This document shows positions 26,240-38,163 of a DNA stretch of 64,000 nt, piece by piece. The notes under the pieces were generated by a model. It was not told the DNA's origin and ran no database searches. It saw only the letters and a program-made list of their open reading frames with translations. Position numbers and translations under genes: made by a program. Position 1 is the first letter of the stretch. Each line of letters starts with the position of its first letter. Source of the DNA: Nitrosomonas sp. (GTDB lineage Bacteria > Pseudomonadota > Gammaproteobacteria > Burkholderiales > Nitrosomonadaceae); contig JAMWZW010000011.1 in NCBI GenBank assembly GCA_024281995.1, positions 37,572 to 101,571 of the forward strand, read 5' to 3'.

Positions 26240-28003
26240 GTGGCGTTAACCAAAAGAAAATTCGATGTGGTCATAGTCGGTGCGGGGGGTGCTGGGATGC
26301 GCGCAGCGTTGCAGTTGTCAGAAGCGGGATTGAAAGTGGCAGTGTTATCCAAGGTATTTCCCACGCGTTCGCATACGGTTTCAGCGCAAGGAGGAATCGC
26401 CGCTGCTTTAGGGAATGTGACTGAAGACAACTGGCACTGGCACATGTACGATACAGTAAAAGGTTCTGATTACCTGGGTGATCAGGATGCCATTGAGTTT
26501 ATGTGCCGCCATGCCGCTGAAGTGGTTTATGAATTGGAGCATTTTGGTATGCCGTTTGATCGCCTCGATAACGGCAAGATCTACCAACGCCCATTTGGCG
26601 GGCAGTCACAAAATTTTGGCGGCGCGCAAGCCACACGTTCGTGTGCGGCGGCTGACCGCACAGGCCATGCATTATTGCATACGCTGTATCAGCGTAATGT
26701 CAGCGCCAATACACAATTCTTTGTCGAATGGATGGCGCTTGATCTGATGCGCGATGAACAAGGCGATGTATTGGGCATTACCGCGCTGGAAATGGAAACC
26801 GGTGAAGTTTCCATCTTGCAAGCGAGAGCGACTTTGTTTGCAACCGGTGGCGGCGGGCGGATATTTCAAGCCAGTACCAATGCGCTCATCAATACTGGCG
26901 ATGGTTTGGGCATGGCGGCACGCGCTGGGATTCCGCTGGAAGATATGGAATTTTGGCAATTCCATCCCACCGGTGTTTACGGTGTTGGAGTATTGATTAG
27001 TGAAGCCGTGCGCGGCGAGGGCGGCTATTTGCTGAACAAGGATGGCGAGCGGTTTATGGAGCGCTATGCGCCCAACGCCAAGGATTTAGCGAGCCGCGAT
27101 GTGGTGTCACGCGCGATGACGACGGAAATTAAAGACGGGCGAGGCTGCGGGGAAGAAAACGATCATTTGTTGCTTAAACTCGATCACCTGGGTGCTGAAA
27201 TCATTAAAACCCGATTGCCTGGCATCCGTGAGTTGGCGATAAAATTCGCGCATGCCGATCCTATTAACGAGCCAATTCCTGTGGTGCCAACGGCGCATTA
27301 CATGATGGGCGGCATCCCGACCAATTATTATGGCCAAGTGGTGGCACCCTATAAAACCGGCCCGGAAGAGATTGTGTCTGGCTTTTATGCGGTGGGTGAG
27401 TGTGCTTGTGTATCCGTGCATGGCGCCAATCGTTTGGGCACCAATTCGCTGCTTGATTTGGTGGTATTTGGTCGTGCTGCCGCCAATCGGATTATTGAGG
27501 ATTTAAAAACCCATCCCCACCATAAACGATTGCCAGAAAATGCTGCAGATAAGACATTGAATCGTTTGGCCCGGTTGGAAAATCAGAAGGACGGCGAGAA
27601 TGTTGCACAAGTTCACATCGCTTTGGCAAAAACCATGCAAACCTATTGCGGTGTTTTTCGTTTCGAAGACATGTTGCAGAAAGGTGTGGAAAAAATTATT
27701 GAAGTCGGTGAGCGTATCAGTCACACAGAAATCAATGACAAGAGCAAAGTATTCAATACCGCGCGAATTGAAGCCCTAGAGCTGGATAATCTGAAGGAAG
27801 TTGCTACTGCTACCATGATTTCCGCTGAAGCCAGGCGGGAAAGCCGTGGCGCTCATGCACGCGACGACTATCCCGCGCGTGATGATGTCAAATGGTTAAA
27901 ACATACCTTATATTTTAGCGAGAATAATCGCTTGGATTATAAACCTGTCCGCTTGAAACCTCTAACCGTCGAATCTTTTCCACCTAAGGCAAGAACTTAT
28001 TGA
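26240..28003 (+). CDS. sdhA: Succinate dehydrogenase flavoprotein subunit
   Basis: A 587-aa FAD enzyme that oxidises succinate to fumarate on the cytoplasmic face of complex II. It has the dinucleotide fold ([15 protein letters not shown]), the histidine that carries covalent FAD ([11 protein letters not shown]), the substrate motifs ([19 protein letters not shown]), the capping-domain [10 protein letters not shown] and the C-terminal REDYPARDD-like [10 protein letters not shown]. The GTG at 26240 is chosen, with GGAG 6 bases upstream; it gives the length normal for SdhA (E. coli 588 aa). The longer frame from 26204 would overlap sdhD. Unusually, no sdhB follows; the next gene is unrelated. 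Confidence 0.96.
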   Translation: MALTKRKFDVVIVGAGGAGMRAALQLSEAGLKVAVLSKVFPTRSHTVSAQGGIAAALGNVTEDNWHWHMYDTVKGSDYLGDQDAIEFMCRHAAEVVYELEHFGMPFDRLDNGKIYQRPFGGQSQNFGGAQATRSCAAADRTGHALLHTLYQRNVSANTQFFVEWMALDLMRDEQGDVLGITALEMETGEVSILQARATLFATGGGGRIFQASTNALINTGDGLGMAARAGIPLEDMEFWQFHPTGVYGVGVLISEAVRGEGGYLLNKDGERFMERYAPNAKDLASRDVVSRAMTTEIKDGRGCGEENDHLLLKLDHLGAEIIKTRLPGIRELAIKFAHADPINEPIPVVPTAHYMMGGIPTNYYGQVVAPYKTGPEEIVSGFYAVGECACVSVHGANRLGTNSLLDLVVFGRAAANRIIEDLKTHPHHKRLPENAADKTLNRLARLENQKDGENVAQVHIALAKTMQTYCGVFRFEDMLQKGVEKIIEVGERISHTEINDKSKVFNTARIEALELDNLKEVATATMISAEARRESRGAHARDDYPARDDVKWLKHTLYFSENNRLDYKPVRLKPLTVESFPPKARTY

Positions 28004-28072
28004 AATAATAAGATGTTCTCTGTCTGTTAGATTTGGTTGCCGTACCATTCATGAAATCAAAATCAAGGAATT

Positions 28073-28759
28073 ATGAAAAAATATAATAAAGTCGCTGTGT
28101 CGGTTTTTCTCATGTATTGCTCTCTGCATGCCGGACTGGTCTCTGCCGCAACCCAGTATGTGTCCGATCAACTGGAAGTCACTTTGCGCCGGGGTCCGAC
28201 ACTGAGTCATGCGGTTTTAAGGATGTTGAAAAGCGGCGCAGCCGTGGAAGTATTGGAGGTTGATGCTGCGAGTGGACATACACGCGTAAAAACCAGTAGC
28301 GGTGTGGAAGGTTGGATACTCAGTCGCTATTTGAGCACTGAGCCTACTGCAAGAATGCAACTGGAAAAAATGCTGAAAGATATGAATCACGCAGCAAACA
28401 ATGACCAATCAGTCGTTGCCCAGTTAAAAACCATTCACGGCGAATATGACAATGCCAGCAAGCGCATCGCACAACTTGAAGGACAAAACAAGCAACTGGA
28501 GCAACAATTGGCTTCGATCAAACAGACAGCGGCCAATGTTTTGGCAGTCGATGAAGAAAACAAAAAAATGCGCCAAAAGCTTGCAGCATCTGAAGATCGC
28601 TTGAATGCATTGCAAATGGAGAACGTTGAATTGCAAAGCGATAAAAATAAAGATTGGTTCTTCGCCGGGGCTATCGTTTTGGTGAGCGGTTTAATATTGG
28701 GTTTAATCGTTCCACACTTGGGCCGGAGAAGAAATTCCCGTTATGGGGATTTTGGTTGA
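28073..28759 (+). CDS. SH3-domain membrane protein (TIGR04211-like)
   Basis: A 228-aa envelope protein. It has a signal peptide (VAVSVFLMYCSLHAGLVSA), a bacterial SH3 domain at about 28-95 (SDQLEVTLRRGPTLSH, TSSGVEGWILSRYL), a long coiled coil at about 100-190, and one C-terminal transmembrane helix (FFAGAIVLVSGLILGLIV) followed by a basic tail (PHLGRRRN). This is the plan of the TIGR04211/YgiM family, whose role is thought to concern the cell wall. AAGGAATT before the ATG is a good ribosome site. It follows sdhA by 69 bp and replaces the expected sdhB. Confidence 0.88.
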   Translation: MKKYNKVAVSVFLMYCSLHAGLVSAATQYVSDQLEVTLRRGPTLSHAVLRMLKSGAAVEVLEVDAASGHTRVKTSSGVEGWILSRYLSTEPTARMQLEKMLKDMNHAANNDQSVVAQLKTIHGEYDNASKRIAQLEGQNKQLEQQLASIKQTAANVLAVDEENKKMRQKLAASEDRLNALQMENVELQSDKNKDWFFAGAIVLVSGLILGLIVPHLGRRRNSRYGDFG

Positions 28760-29052
28760 GAAATACCGTAGCGGCTTTTGATATCACATTTTTCTTAACA
28801 ATCTTCAGATATCATTTTCATGTAGCCAAGAATCTTCATTATGCGGCAATGTGATTTTCTTGCTACGCCGCTTGTGATCAAATTTTTTAGATTTTTATAA
28901 GAGAAACCCTTAGGGATAGGTAAGTATTTTTACTTATTTACTTATTCTGTCCGCAAGCCTAGCATGTAAGCATTTCAGTGACTCGTCACCGCTACAGGTA
29001 AGCTGTGATACCACTCAATCCTTAATTCTTGTATTTGCTGGGAGTAATCAAG
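28760..29052. other. Intergenic region before the FG-GAP/RTX gene
   Basis: About 290 bp, AT-rich, with a repeated TTTTACTTATTTACTTATT tract near 28928-28946. No gene or RNA seen. It should hold the promoter of the FG-GAP gene. Confidence 0.4.
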
Positions 29053-29595
29053 ATGGCTGATCCTGTTTTTGAATTTGTGGGTGCTAATCCGTTTGGTTTG
29101 AGTGAAGGTAGTCCAACTTTTATAGATATCGATGACGATGAAGATTTGGATGCTTTGGTAGGCAATTATGATGGCAATACGTTATTTTTTAGGAATATAG
29201 GAACAGCTAGTAATCCATTCTTTGCAGCCTCCGTTACCAATCCGTTTGGTTTAATTGATGTGGGGTTTTCTGCCAGCCCTTTCTTGGTTGATATTGATGG
29301 CGATGATGATTTGGATGCTTTCGTAGGCAACTATGATGGTAATACGTTATTTTTTAGGAACACAGGAACCACTAGTAATGCACTTTTTGCACCCCCCGTC
29401 ATCAATCCGTTCGGCTTAAGTAATGTAGGCGCCGATGCCGAACCGACTTTTGCTGACATCGATAGTGATGGCGATTGGGATGTTTTTGTGGGAAATTATA
29501 ATGGTAATACGCTATTTTTTGAGAATACAGGAACCGCCAATAATCCGCTCTTTGCAGCTACCATTACCAACTCATTTGGCTTGAATGATGTGTGA
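29053..29595 (+). CDS. FG-GAP repeat protein, N-terminal part of a frameshifted FG-GAP/RTX protein
   Basis: Residues from ATG 29053 (GGGAGTA ribosome site) form three and a half repeats of about 55 aa with the pattern NPFGLxDVG...FVDIDxDxDLDAFVGN and TLFFRNTGT. These are FG-GAP/VCBS-type calcium-binding beta-propeller blades. The frame ends at TGA inside the fourth repeat, right after FGLNDV. The next frame continues the same repeat (ASPTFVDIDGDNDLD) with four bases of overlap. Removing the dinucleotide TG from the run GATGTGTGAGC restores a repeat of the normal length. So this is either a broken gene, a sequencing slip, or a pair translated by stop-restart through the GTGA overlap. Confidence 0.75.
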   Translation: MADPVFEFVGANPFGLSEGSPTFIDIDDDEDLDALVGNYDGNTLFFRNIGTASNPFFAASVTNPFGLIDVGFSASPFLVDIDGDDDLDAFVGNYDGNTLFFRNTGTTSNALFAPPVINPFGLSNVGADAEPTFADIDSDGDWDVFVGNYNGNTLFFENTGTANNPLFAATITNSFGLNDV

Positions 29596-32210
29596 GCGGA
29601 AACGCAAGCCCTACTTTTGTAGATATTGATGGTGATAATGATCTTGATGCTTTTGTGGCTTGGTATGAAGATTTTTATGGTGTTAGTAACACATCATTTT
29701 ATAGAAATATAGGAACAATCCACAAACCGGCATTCTATCGTGACAATTTGAGTCCATTTGGCTTAGCTTTAGGTGGTTATGGCAAGCCTGCATTTGTAGA
29801 TATTGACGATGATGATGATATAGATGCTTTCTCGAGCACGCTGTTTTTTCAAAACATGGGAACAGGAAGCAGACCGTCCTTTTCTCCGAGTGGGTCATTT
29901 GATTTAAATAATGAGTATGGATTTACTTCCTTTACTTTTGTTGATATTGATGGCGATGGTGATTTAGATGCTTTTACAGGTAATCGAAAGCGTTTTGATA
30001 ATTACGATGAAGGTGGCGATACACTGTTTCTTGAGAATATAGGGACGATTTCTAATGCGCATTTTACTTCTGCTATTGTCAATCCGTTTGGTTTGAATGA
30101 TGTGGGCAGCTTTGCAAGTCCTACCTTTGCTGATATCGATAGTGATAATGATCTGGATGCTTTCGTAGGTAATGAGGCGGGTAATATTTTGTTTTTTGAA
30201 AATATAGGAACGATTAATAGTCCAGTTTTTGTTGCTGTTTCTACCAATCCGTTCGGTTTAAGTAGTGTGAATGAATGGGCTATACCAACTTTTGTAGATA
30301 TCGATGATGATGCTGATTTGGATGCTTTTGTAAATAATATGTTTTTTAAAAATACAGGTACAGCAACTAATCCGGTGTTTGCTGCTCCTGTGACAAATGC
30401 ATTTGGATTAACTGGCTCTAATCCTACTTTTATAGATGTCGATCGTGATGGCGATCTTGATGTTTTCATGGGTGCTGGACCTACTTCATTTTTTAGAAAT
30501 ACAGGAACCGCTGAGAATCCAGTATTTTCTTTTGGAGGAAGCAGTCCATTTGGTTTATCTGGAGGTTCTTATCGAGGTGAAATTGTCAGCCAGCCATTGG
30601 TAGATATTGATGGTGATGGAGATTTAGATGCCTTTGTGGCCGTCGTTTCTTCTTATCCTTATGATCGAGGATCGGGAAGTTTTCTGATCAACAATCACGC
30701 GCCAAATGTTGCCAATTTAACGGTACCGGAAACGTATACCAAAAATACACCATTAAATCTGAAAAATATCGTTATCAGCGATCCGGATAGCGCTAATGTG
30801 ACCGCAGAATTAACATTATCCAACAGTGCCGCGGGCCGCTTGAGTACGGCCACATCGGGATCGGTAACTTCCACCTATAACGCCAGCACAGGTAAATGGA
30901 TAGCCAGTGGTGCACTGGCCAATGTCAATGCCCTGCTGGCAGGTGTTGTGTTCACGCCGGCAACAAATTTCTCCGGTGCTTTTACGATTAACGCGAGTAT
31001 TTCGGATGGAGTAGCGGCACCGCTGCTTGCGAGTAAAAATTTCAGTGTGTTACTGGTTAGCACTGCAGGCAATAACATTTTGACCGGTTCCACATTTGAC
31101 AGTGATACCCTAACTTATGCTTCCGCTACCGGACCGGTAACTGTTTCGCTAAACATCACGACGCAACAAAATACCATTAACGCCGGATTGGATACCATCA
31201 CCCAGGTTGAAAATCTTATCGGTAGCAATTTTGCCGATAATCTGACCGGTAATTCCGCTAACAATAGTTTGGAAGGCCGGGGTGGCAACGATACGCTGAC
31301 AGGTTGGTCTGGCGCGGATACCATGATTGGCGGGGCGGGGAATGACAGCTATTTTGTCGAAAACAGCAAAGATGTGGTAACTGAGAACTCCAATCAAGGC
31401 ACTGATCTTGTGAGCAGCCGCTTGACATATACGCTGCCTGCCAATGTGGAGAATCTGATATTGACCGGCACTGCCGCAATCAATGGCACGGGTAATGACC
31501 TGAATAACACATTGACGGGAAACAATGCTGCCAATGAATTAAATGGGCAAGCGGGCAACGATAGGCTCAATGGCGGGGGCGGCAACGACACGTTGATTGG
31601 CTGGTCCGGGGCGGATACTATGATTGGCGGAGCGGGTAACGACAGCTATTTTGTCGAGAATGCAGGTGATGTTGTCACCGAGGTTCTCAATCAAGGGAGC
31701 GATCTTGTCAGCAGCCGGTTGACGTACACACTCCCCGCCAATGTGGAGAATCTCACATTAACCGGAACAGCCGCGGTCAATGGTACGGGCAACGGCCAGG
31801 CCAACATTATCATCGGCAATACCGCTGCCAATCAGCTAAAAGGCATGGTGGGCAACGATATTCTCGATGGCGGTACAGGCAACAATGTGCTGACGGGTGG
31901 AACAGGTAACGACTTTTTCCGTTTTGCCAGCAACGGCCATGTTGACACGATCGCCGACTATAACGTAGCCAATGACACCGTCCAGCTTGACAATGCGGTA
32001 TTTACTGCATTAACGGCTACAGGCACACTGGCTGTCGGGCGGTTCAGGGTGGGTGCACAAGCATTGGATGCCAATGACAATGTCATTTACAACAAAACCG
32101 CAGGAACGCTTTGGTACGACGCAGATGGCAATGGTGCAGGTGCTGCAGTGCAGATTGCCGTCATTGGCAGCGGATTGAATATCACCAATGCGGAGTTTGT
32201 GGTGATTTAG
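29592..32210 (+). CDS. FG-GAP/RTX protein, main part (872 aa) of a frameshifted gene
   Basis: Begins with GTG overlapping the stop of the preceding frame. It holds the rest of repeat 4 and FG-GAP repeats 5-10 (to about residue 355), then a cadherin-like domain (about 365-500, with PDSANVTAELTLSN), then RTX nonapeptide blocks mixed with [18 protein letters not shown] beta-roll units. A serralysin-type C-terminal tail (YDADGNGAG, ending EFVVI) matches the large RTX protein. It is probably exported by type I secretion, with the propeller as a surface or binding module. Together with the upstream frame the whole protein would be about 1050 aa. Its own ribosome site is poor, so independent expression is doubtful. 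Confidence 0.75.
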   Translation: MSGNASPTFVDIDGDNDLDAFVAWYEDFYGVSNTSFYRNIGTIHKPAFYRDNLSPFGLALGGYGKPAFVDIDDDDDIDAFSSTLFFQNMGTGSRPSFSPSGSFDLNNEYGFTSFTFVDIDGDGDLDAFTGNRKRFDNYDEGGDTLFLENIGTISNAHFTSAIVNPFGLNDVGSFASPTFADIDSDNDLDAFVGNEAGNILFFENIGTINSPVFVAVSTNPFGLSSVNEWAIPTFVDIDDDADLDAFVNNMFFKNTGTATNPVFAAPVTNAFGLTGSNPTFIDVDRDGDLDVFMGAGPTSFFRNTGTAENPVFSFGGSSPFGLSGGSYRGEIVSQPLVDIDGDGDLDAFVAVVSSYPYDRGSGSFLINNHAPNVANLTVPETYTKNTPLNLKNIVISDPDSANVTAELTLSNSAAGRLSTATSGSVTSTYNASTGKWIASGALANVNALLAGVVFTPATNFSGAFTINASISDGVAAPLLASKNFSVLLVSTAGNNILTGSTFDSDTLTYASATGPVTVSLNITTQQNTINAGLDTITQVENLIGSNFADNLTGNSANNSLEGRGGNDTLTGWSGADTMIGGAGNDSYFVENSKDVVTENSNQGTDLVSSRLTYTLPANVENLILTGTAAINGTGNDLNNTLTGNNAANELNGQAGNDRLNGGGGNDTLIGWSGADTMIGGAGNDSYFVENAGDVVTEVLNQGSDLVSSRLTYTLPANVENLTLTGTAAVNGTGNGQANIIIGNTAANQLKGMVGNDILDGGTGNNVLTGGTGNDFFRFASNGHVDTIADYNVANDTVQLDNAVFTALTATGTLAVGRFRVGAQALDANDNVIYNKTAGTLWYDADGNGAGAAVQIAVIGSGLNITNAEFVVI

Positions 32211-32780
32211 CAGCAAAAGCTGGTGTTTTTGAAAGTTGGTGATCAGTAATCGGATCTGTTGATTCGAAGTTTTTGTAAATTTTACTAGATCAAATATTAA
32301 TAAATGTGTTAAACAGTGAACCTTAATCAGCGGAAAGTCGTGTTTTGTTAAGGCACCGACCTTATGGCTAATGAGATTGCTGGTAAGTGGTTGAGAGTGT
32401 TTTTACAAGTGCAATCGTAGCATGGTTAATAGGTTCATTGTTTATCGCTGCTTGATTGATTGAGATATATCAATGAATTGATTCTTTGAAGTATTAGAAT
32501 AATTATGTATATATGGTTCGTGAAAAATATCACATAAATATTCCCTTTAGGCAGATAGACTGCTGTTACATGCTACAAATGAGTTTTACATTGTTCATAA
32601 ATAAAGGGAATAACCTTATAAGTACACGCCAGGTGCGGCGATAGTAAATCGACGCTTGCCATTATCGAAGCATGAATAATCCACAATTGCTATCGATTCA
32701 TAAGAATATATCTAGATTGGCAAGAATTAGTAGTAGCTTGCACAAGATCTTAATTTAATTAATTATTTTTGGAGGAAAGT
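32211..32780. other. Intergenic region, 570 bp, between the two FG-GAP/RTX genes
   Basis: AT-rich, no supported open frame. It probably contains the promoter of the downstream FG-GAP gene. I found no terminator-like stem with a T-run after the upstream gene and no RNA gene. Confidence 0.45.
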
Positions 32781-34745
32781 ATGTCAAATCCAGAATTCAC
32801 CTATTCGGCAACAAACCCTTTTGGTTTGAGCGACGTAGGTATGCTGGCATCACCGTCATTTGTAGACATTGATAATGATGGGGATTTAGATGCTTTTATT
32901 GGTGAAGTATTCGGCGACACGTTTTTTTATCGCAACACGGGGACTATCAATAATCCTGTATTTGCCGCGGCGATTAAGAATCCGTTTGGTTTAAAAAACT
33001 CAGGTACTTATGTGAATCCTGAGTTGGTAGATATCGATAATGATGGGGATTTGGATGCTTTTATCGGTAATTTTGATGGCAATGTATTGTTTTATAGGAA
33101 TACAGGAACAGCCGTCAATCCCGTTTTTGCGACAGCCGTTACAAATCCGTTTGGACTCGGTGATGTAGGATTCCAATCCAGTCCCACATTTGTGGATATT
33201 GATAACGATGGCGACTTAGATGTTTTCTCGGGTAATTATGATGGCAACATTTTGTTTTTTAGAAATACCGGTACAGTGAGCAATCCAACTTTTGCTGCGG
33301 CTCAAACAAACCCATTTGGTTTAGAAGATGTCGGTTTTCAAGCTAACCCCGATTTGGTTGATGCAGACAATGATGGCGATTTGGATGCTTTTGTAGGCAA
33401 CCTGGATGGTAACACGCTGTATTTTCAGAATACGGGTACATTAAATAATCCAGTTTTTGCAGCTCCACTGACCAATCTTTTTGGTTTAACTGACATTGAT
33501 TCTAATGCGAATCCTACTTTTGTGGATATTAATGCTGACGGCGATTTGGATGCATTTATAGGTGAAAGATTAGGTAGTACCGTGTTGTTCGTAAATGATG
33601 CAACTGCTGTCTTTCGTGTAAGCACGGTAGCAAATGAAGTTTTGACAGGAACAGCTTCTCTTCAGGATACCGTCACTTATGCAACACTTTCATCGTCCGT
33701 GAATGTTTCATTGACAATTACCACGCAACAAAATACCGGTGGTGGCGGGTTGGATACTCTCACGGCATTAGAAAACCTGATTGGTAGCAATTTTGACGAT
33801 ACCCTGACAGGCAATTTAAGAAAAAATGTTATTACCGGTAGAAACGGCAACGATACAATTGATGGTAAAGCCGCTGCAGATACCCTGATTGGTGGAAATG
33901 GTGATGATATTTATTTTGTTGATAATGCGGGAGATGTGATTATTGAATATGTGGGTCAAGGCATTGATCAAATTAACAGTAGCGTAACCTTTACCCTTCC
34001 GTTTAATGTCGAAAACCTCACGTTATTCGGTGCAGCGGCTGTGAATGCAACGGGCAACGATCTAAACAATAAATTGATCGGCAATTCAGCAGCCAATCAA
34101 TTAAATGGCGGTGATGGCCATGACATTCTCAATGGTCTGGGAGGTGCAGACACAATGACTGGTGGGTTGGGATTTGACAGCTATATCGTTGATAATGTGG
34201 GGGATACTGTTATCGAGAATTCCGCTTCAGGAACCGATAGCATTAGCAGCAACGTGACCTATACATTACCTGCCAATGTAGAAAACCTCAAATTAAATGG
34301 CGCTGCGGCAATTAATGGTACCGGCAATACGCAAGCCAATAGCCTTACTGGAAATACCGCCAACAATCAACTCAATGGTGGTGGGGGCAATGACATACTT
34401 AACGGTGGAACGGGCATAAATACATTAACTGGCGCAGCGGGGAAGGATATTTTTCGTTTTAATTCGACGGGCCATACAGATACGATTACTGATTATAATG
34501 TGGTTGATGACACTTTTCAGCTTGAAAACTCGATATTTACTGCGTTAGGTTCTCCTGGTGTTTTAGCAGCAACAAAATTTAGAATCGGCACACAGGCATT
34601 GGATGCCGATGATCGTATCATTTATAACAGTACCACTGGAGCGCTGACATACGATGCCAATGGCAACGGCGCTGGCGGAACGATGCAGATTGCAGTAATA
34701 GGAAGCGGATTGAGTATGACAAACGCGGATATTGTGGTTATTTAA
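32781..34745 (+). CDS. FG-GAP/RTX secreted protein (654 aa)
   Basis: An intact relative of the frameshifted gene upstream. ATG 32781 has GGAGGA directly ahead; a TTG 12 bases earlier is an alternative. Residues about 10-280 are five 55-aa FG-GAP repeats (NPFGLSDVG, FVDIDNDGDLDAFIGN, NTGT). Then come RTX/beta-roll units with GGNGDD and TFTLPFNVENLTLFGAAA, and the shared type I secretion tail (YDANGNGAGG, ending DIVVI). There is no cadherin-like domain. Aspartate-rich loops indicate calcium binding. It is probably a surface adhesin or matrix protein; no transporter genes lie nearby. Confidence 0.85.
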   Translation: MSNPEFTYSATNPFGLSDVGMLASPSFVDIDNDGDLDAFIGEVFGDTFFYRNTGTINNPVFAAAIKNPFGLKNSGTYVNPELVDIDNDGDLDAFIGNFDGNVLFYRNTGTAVNPVFATAVTNPFGLGDVGFQSSPTFVDIDNDGDLDVFSGNYDGNILFFRNTGTVSNPTFAAAQTNPFGLEDVGFQANPDLVDADNDGDLDAFVGNLDGNTLYFQNTGTLNNPVFAAPLTNLFGLTDIDSNANPTFVDINADGDLDAFIGERLGSTVLFVNDATAVFRVSTVANEVLTGTASLQDTVTYATLSSSVNVSLTITTQQNTGGGGLDTLTALENLIGSNFDDTLTGNLRKNVITGRNGNDTIDGKAAADTLIGGNGDDIYFVDNAGDVIIEYVGQGIDQINSSVTFTLPFNVENLTLFGAAAVNATGNDLNNKLIGNSAANQLNGGDGHDILNGLGGADTMTGGLGFDSYIVDNVGDTVIENSASGTDSISSNVTYTLPANVENLKLNGAAAINGTGNTQANSLTGNTANNQLNGGGGNDILNGGTGINTLTGAAGKDIFRFNSTGHTDTITDYNVVDDTFQLENSIFTALGSPGVLAATKFRIGTQALDADDRIIYNSTTGALTYDANGNGAGGTMQIAVIGSGLSMTNADIVVI

Positions 34746-34818
34746 GTAGGAAATGTTGTTATTGTCTAACTTGCAAAAACACATGTTGATAATTTGCATT
34801 TTGAATGCTAAAAGGCAA

Positions 34819-36066
34819 TTATTCCGAGCTTACGGCATCAGAAAAGAATACTTCCTTGCGTTTCTGCTCATCAAAATAAAGAGGTTCATTAGGTTCCAGC
34901 CGATGGCCTAAGTTTTGAATCTGTGTCCAGATATCAGGGAATATGCCAAGCCGTTTAAAACGGCGGGCATTTTTCTTGAAATCTGGCTTGTTATTGAGCG
35001 AGTATAAAAGCTCAAATAATAACAACCAGCCTGAGATATCAAAGGTATTGATTGCCAATTGCTGCTGCAAGAATTGGATGGCTGCGACTGAATCTCCCTG
35101 CTTAATCATTAAACGTGCTTGTGATGTCATTTCACTGGATGGATTAAGCGAATTTTCTGTTGTAGCAATACCTGGTTGGTAATGATTCATGAATGAAGTT
35201 TCATTTTCATGTGCGATGTTTACTTTTGAAAGTAGCATCGAATTCCGGCGTCGCGTTAATTTTTCTTGGATTGTGCTGTAGTTGCGCAATATCAAGATGA
35301 TAACCAATACTGTCAGTATAATTCCCACAATAAATACAGTATCAAAAGCGAATTGATTTTCCCATGATTCATCACTGGGCTGTGCAGAATGTATTGGATT
35401 CTGTAAATTTTCATGATTGGTACTGATTTCTTGTAAAGCATCATTTGAGTGATCGGCGTGCTGCACAGATTGTGAGTTTTTTAATGTGTGCATAGATTGC
35501 AGTGAAGCAATTTGTGACGCTAGAGAATCTGTGTGTTGAGTCAATAAAGCGAGTTCACGTATTTCTTTATCTGCTATTTGTTCTAATTGAGTCATAAATT
35601 GCAATAGCAGAGGATTGCTTTCATTGCTGGCAATCATCTCTACAGCAGCTTTTTGGTGCTCTGTGGAGGGTACATTATTGGGTTGAATTTTTTGTCGCTT
35701 TTTAACGGTTGAAGCTGATGTCGCATGAATCGCTCTTAAATCAGGGATATAGACGAGAGTATCGGCAGCAAGTTGCCGGTAGATACCGCCAGGAAAAAGC
35801 TGGGGATTGATGAGAATGACTGTGCGAATGAATTTTTCTTGTGTGATGGAATCCTGCGGAAACATCAGGCGTGCAATTTTTCTGATATTTTCGCCTGGCA
35901 AGAGCTTCCAAGGCATACTGGTATTAGAGGCAAGTGGCTGAGTTGCTATGTCATTTTGTACGGTATCTGCAAGTACGGGATATAGAACAGGATTCTCTGC
36001 CTTCACCGGGACGCCTGTTAAAAAAAGGATAACAAGCAAAGTTAATCTGCTGATGAATGCAGTCAT
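34819..36066 (-). CDS. FimV-like envelope protein
   Basis: A 415-aa protein with the layout of FimV/HubP proteins in reduced form. It has a signal peptide (LTLLVILFLTGVPVKA), a LysM-like region (PGENIRKIARLMFPQDS ... NPQLFPGGIY, about 55-115) that should bind peptidoglycan, a variable polar region with coiled-coil character, one transmembrane helix (TVFIVGIILTVLVIILIL), and a cytoplasmic tail whose TPR-like end (FKKNARRFKRLGIFPDIW) resembles the FimV C-terminus. Such proteins organise the cell pole, type IV pili or cell-wall assembly. The start codon directly follows the stop of the DUF4124 gene, so the pair is an operon. Confidence 0.7.
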   Translation of the reverse strand: MTAFISRLTLLVILFLTGVPVKAENPVLYPVLADTVQNDIATQPLASNTSMPWKLLPGENIRKIARLMFPQDSITQEKFIRTVILINPQLFPGGIYRQLAADTLVYIPDLRAIHATSASTVKKRQKIQPNNVPSTEHQKAAVEMIASNESNPLLLQFMTQLEQIADKEIRELALLTQHTDSLASQIASLQSMHTLKNSQSVQHADHSNDALQEISTNHENLQNPIHSAQPSDESWENQFAFDTVFIVGIILTVLVIILILRNYSTIQEKLTRRRNSMLLSKVNIAHENETSFMNHYQPGIATTENSLNPSSEMTSQARLMIKQGDSVAAIQFLQQQLAINTFDISGWLLLFELLYSLNNKPDFKKNARRFKRLGIFPDIWTQIQNLGHRLEPNEPLYFDEQKRKEVFFSDAVSSE

Positions 36067-36519
36067 TTAGTTCTTTTTGCAAAATTCTGCAATTGCTTTA
36101 TTGGCTTCATTAATTCGTTGTTGGCGGGTTTCATCATCGACATAAACTATACTTCCACTGCCATCGGGTACGGTTAGGCGCGGCGAATCAGTATACATTC
36201 TAAGCCGGGTCTGCGCATCAATACATTTCTTTTTATTTTCATCAGCATTTGCTTGCTGTTTGGCTTCTTCTTCTTTTTTTTGTTGCCGGCGCTTATCAAA
36301 TTCAAGCCTCTCTTCCGCTAAGTTTTTCGTTTTATCCGTTTCACTAGTGGAGCGTGCTGTAGGTTTGATATTTAACCTTTGTTCTTTTTGGCTAGCACCA
36401 GGAGGAGGTGGCTGATCGGTGTATTGAGTTTTACCGTTCTCATCAACCCATTTATATATTTGGGCATTAGTCGCTACACTGCATAGCATTATTAACACTG
36501 TCATTACAATAATTTTCAT
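36067..36519 (-). CDS. DUF4124-domain periplasmic protein
   Basis: A 150-aa exported protein. A signal peptide (IIVMTVLIMLCSVATNA) is followed by the DUF4124 motif QIYKWVDENGKTQYTDQPPP, then a Lys/Glu-rich charged helix and a C-terminal segment with one Cys. The function of the family is unknown; it is common in the periplasm of proteobacteria. The start is the ATG with AGGAG seven bases upstream; a GTG lies one codon earlier. It is directly followed by the FimV-like gene and divergent from guaB. Confidence 0.8.
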   Translation of the reverse strand: MKIIVMTVLIMLCSVATNAQIYKWVDENGKTQYTDQPPPPGASQKEQRLNIKPTARSTSETDKTKNLAEERLEFDKRRQQKKEEEAKQQANADENKKKCIDAQTRLRMYTDSPRLTVPDGSGSIVYVDDETRQQRINEANKAIAEFCKKN

Positions 36520-36614
36520 CACATGCTCCTGAAAGTGAATGGCATAAAGCGTGTTAAGCAGCCCTCTACGTCATTCAAAAACTTATCACATTACAATAAT
36601 AACCGGAAATATGA

Positions 36615-38153
<1,539 letters not shown>

Positions 38154-38163
38154 GTCAATCGAC

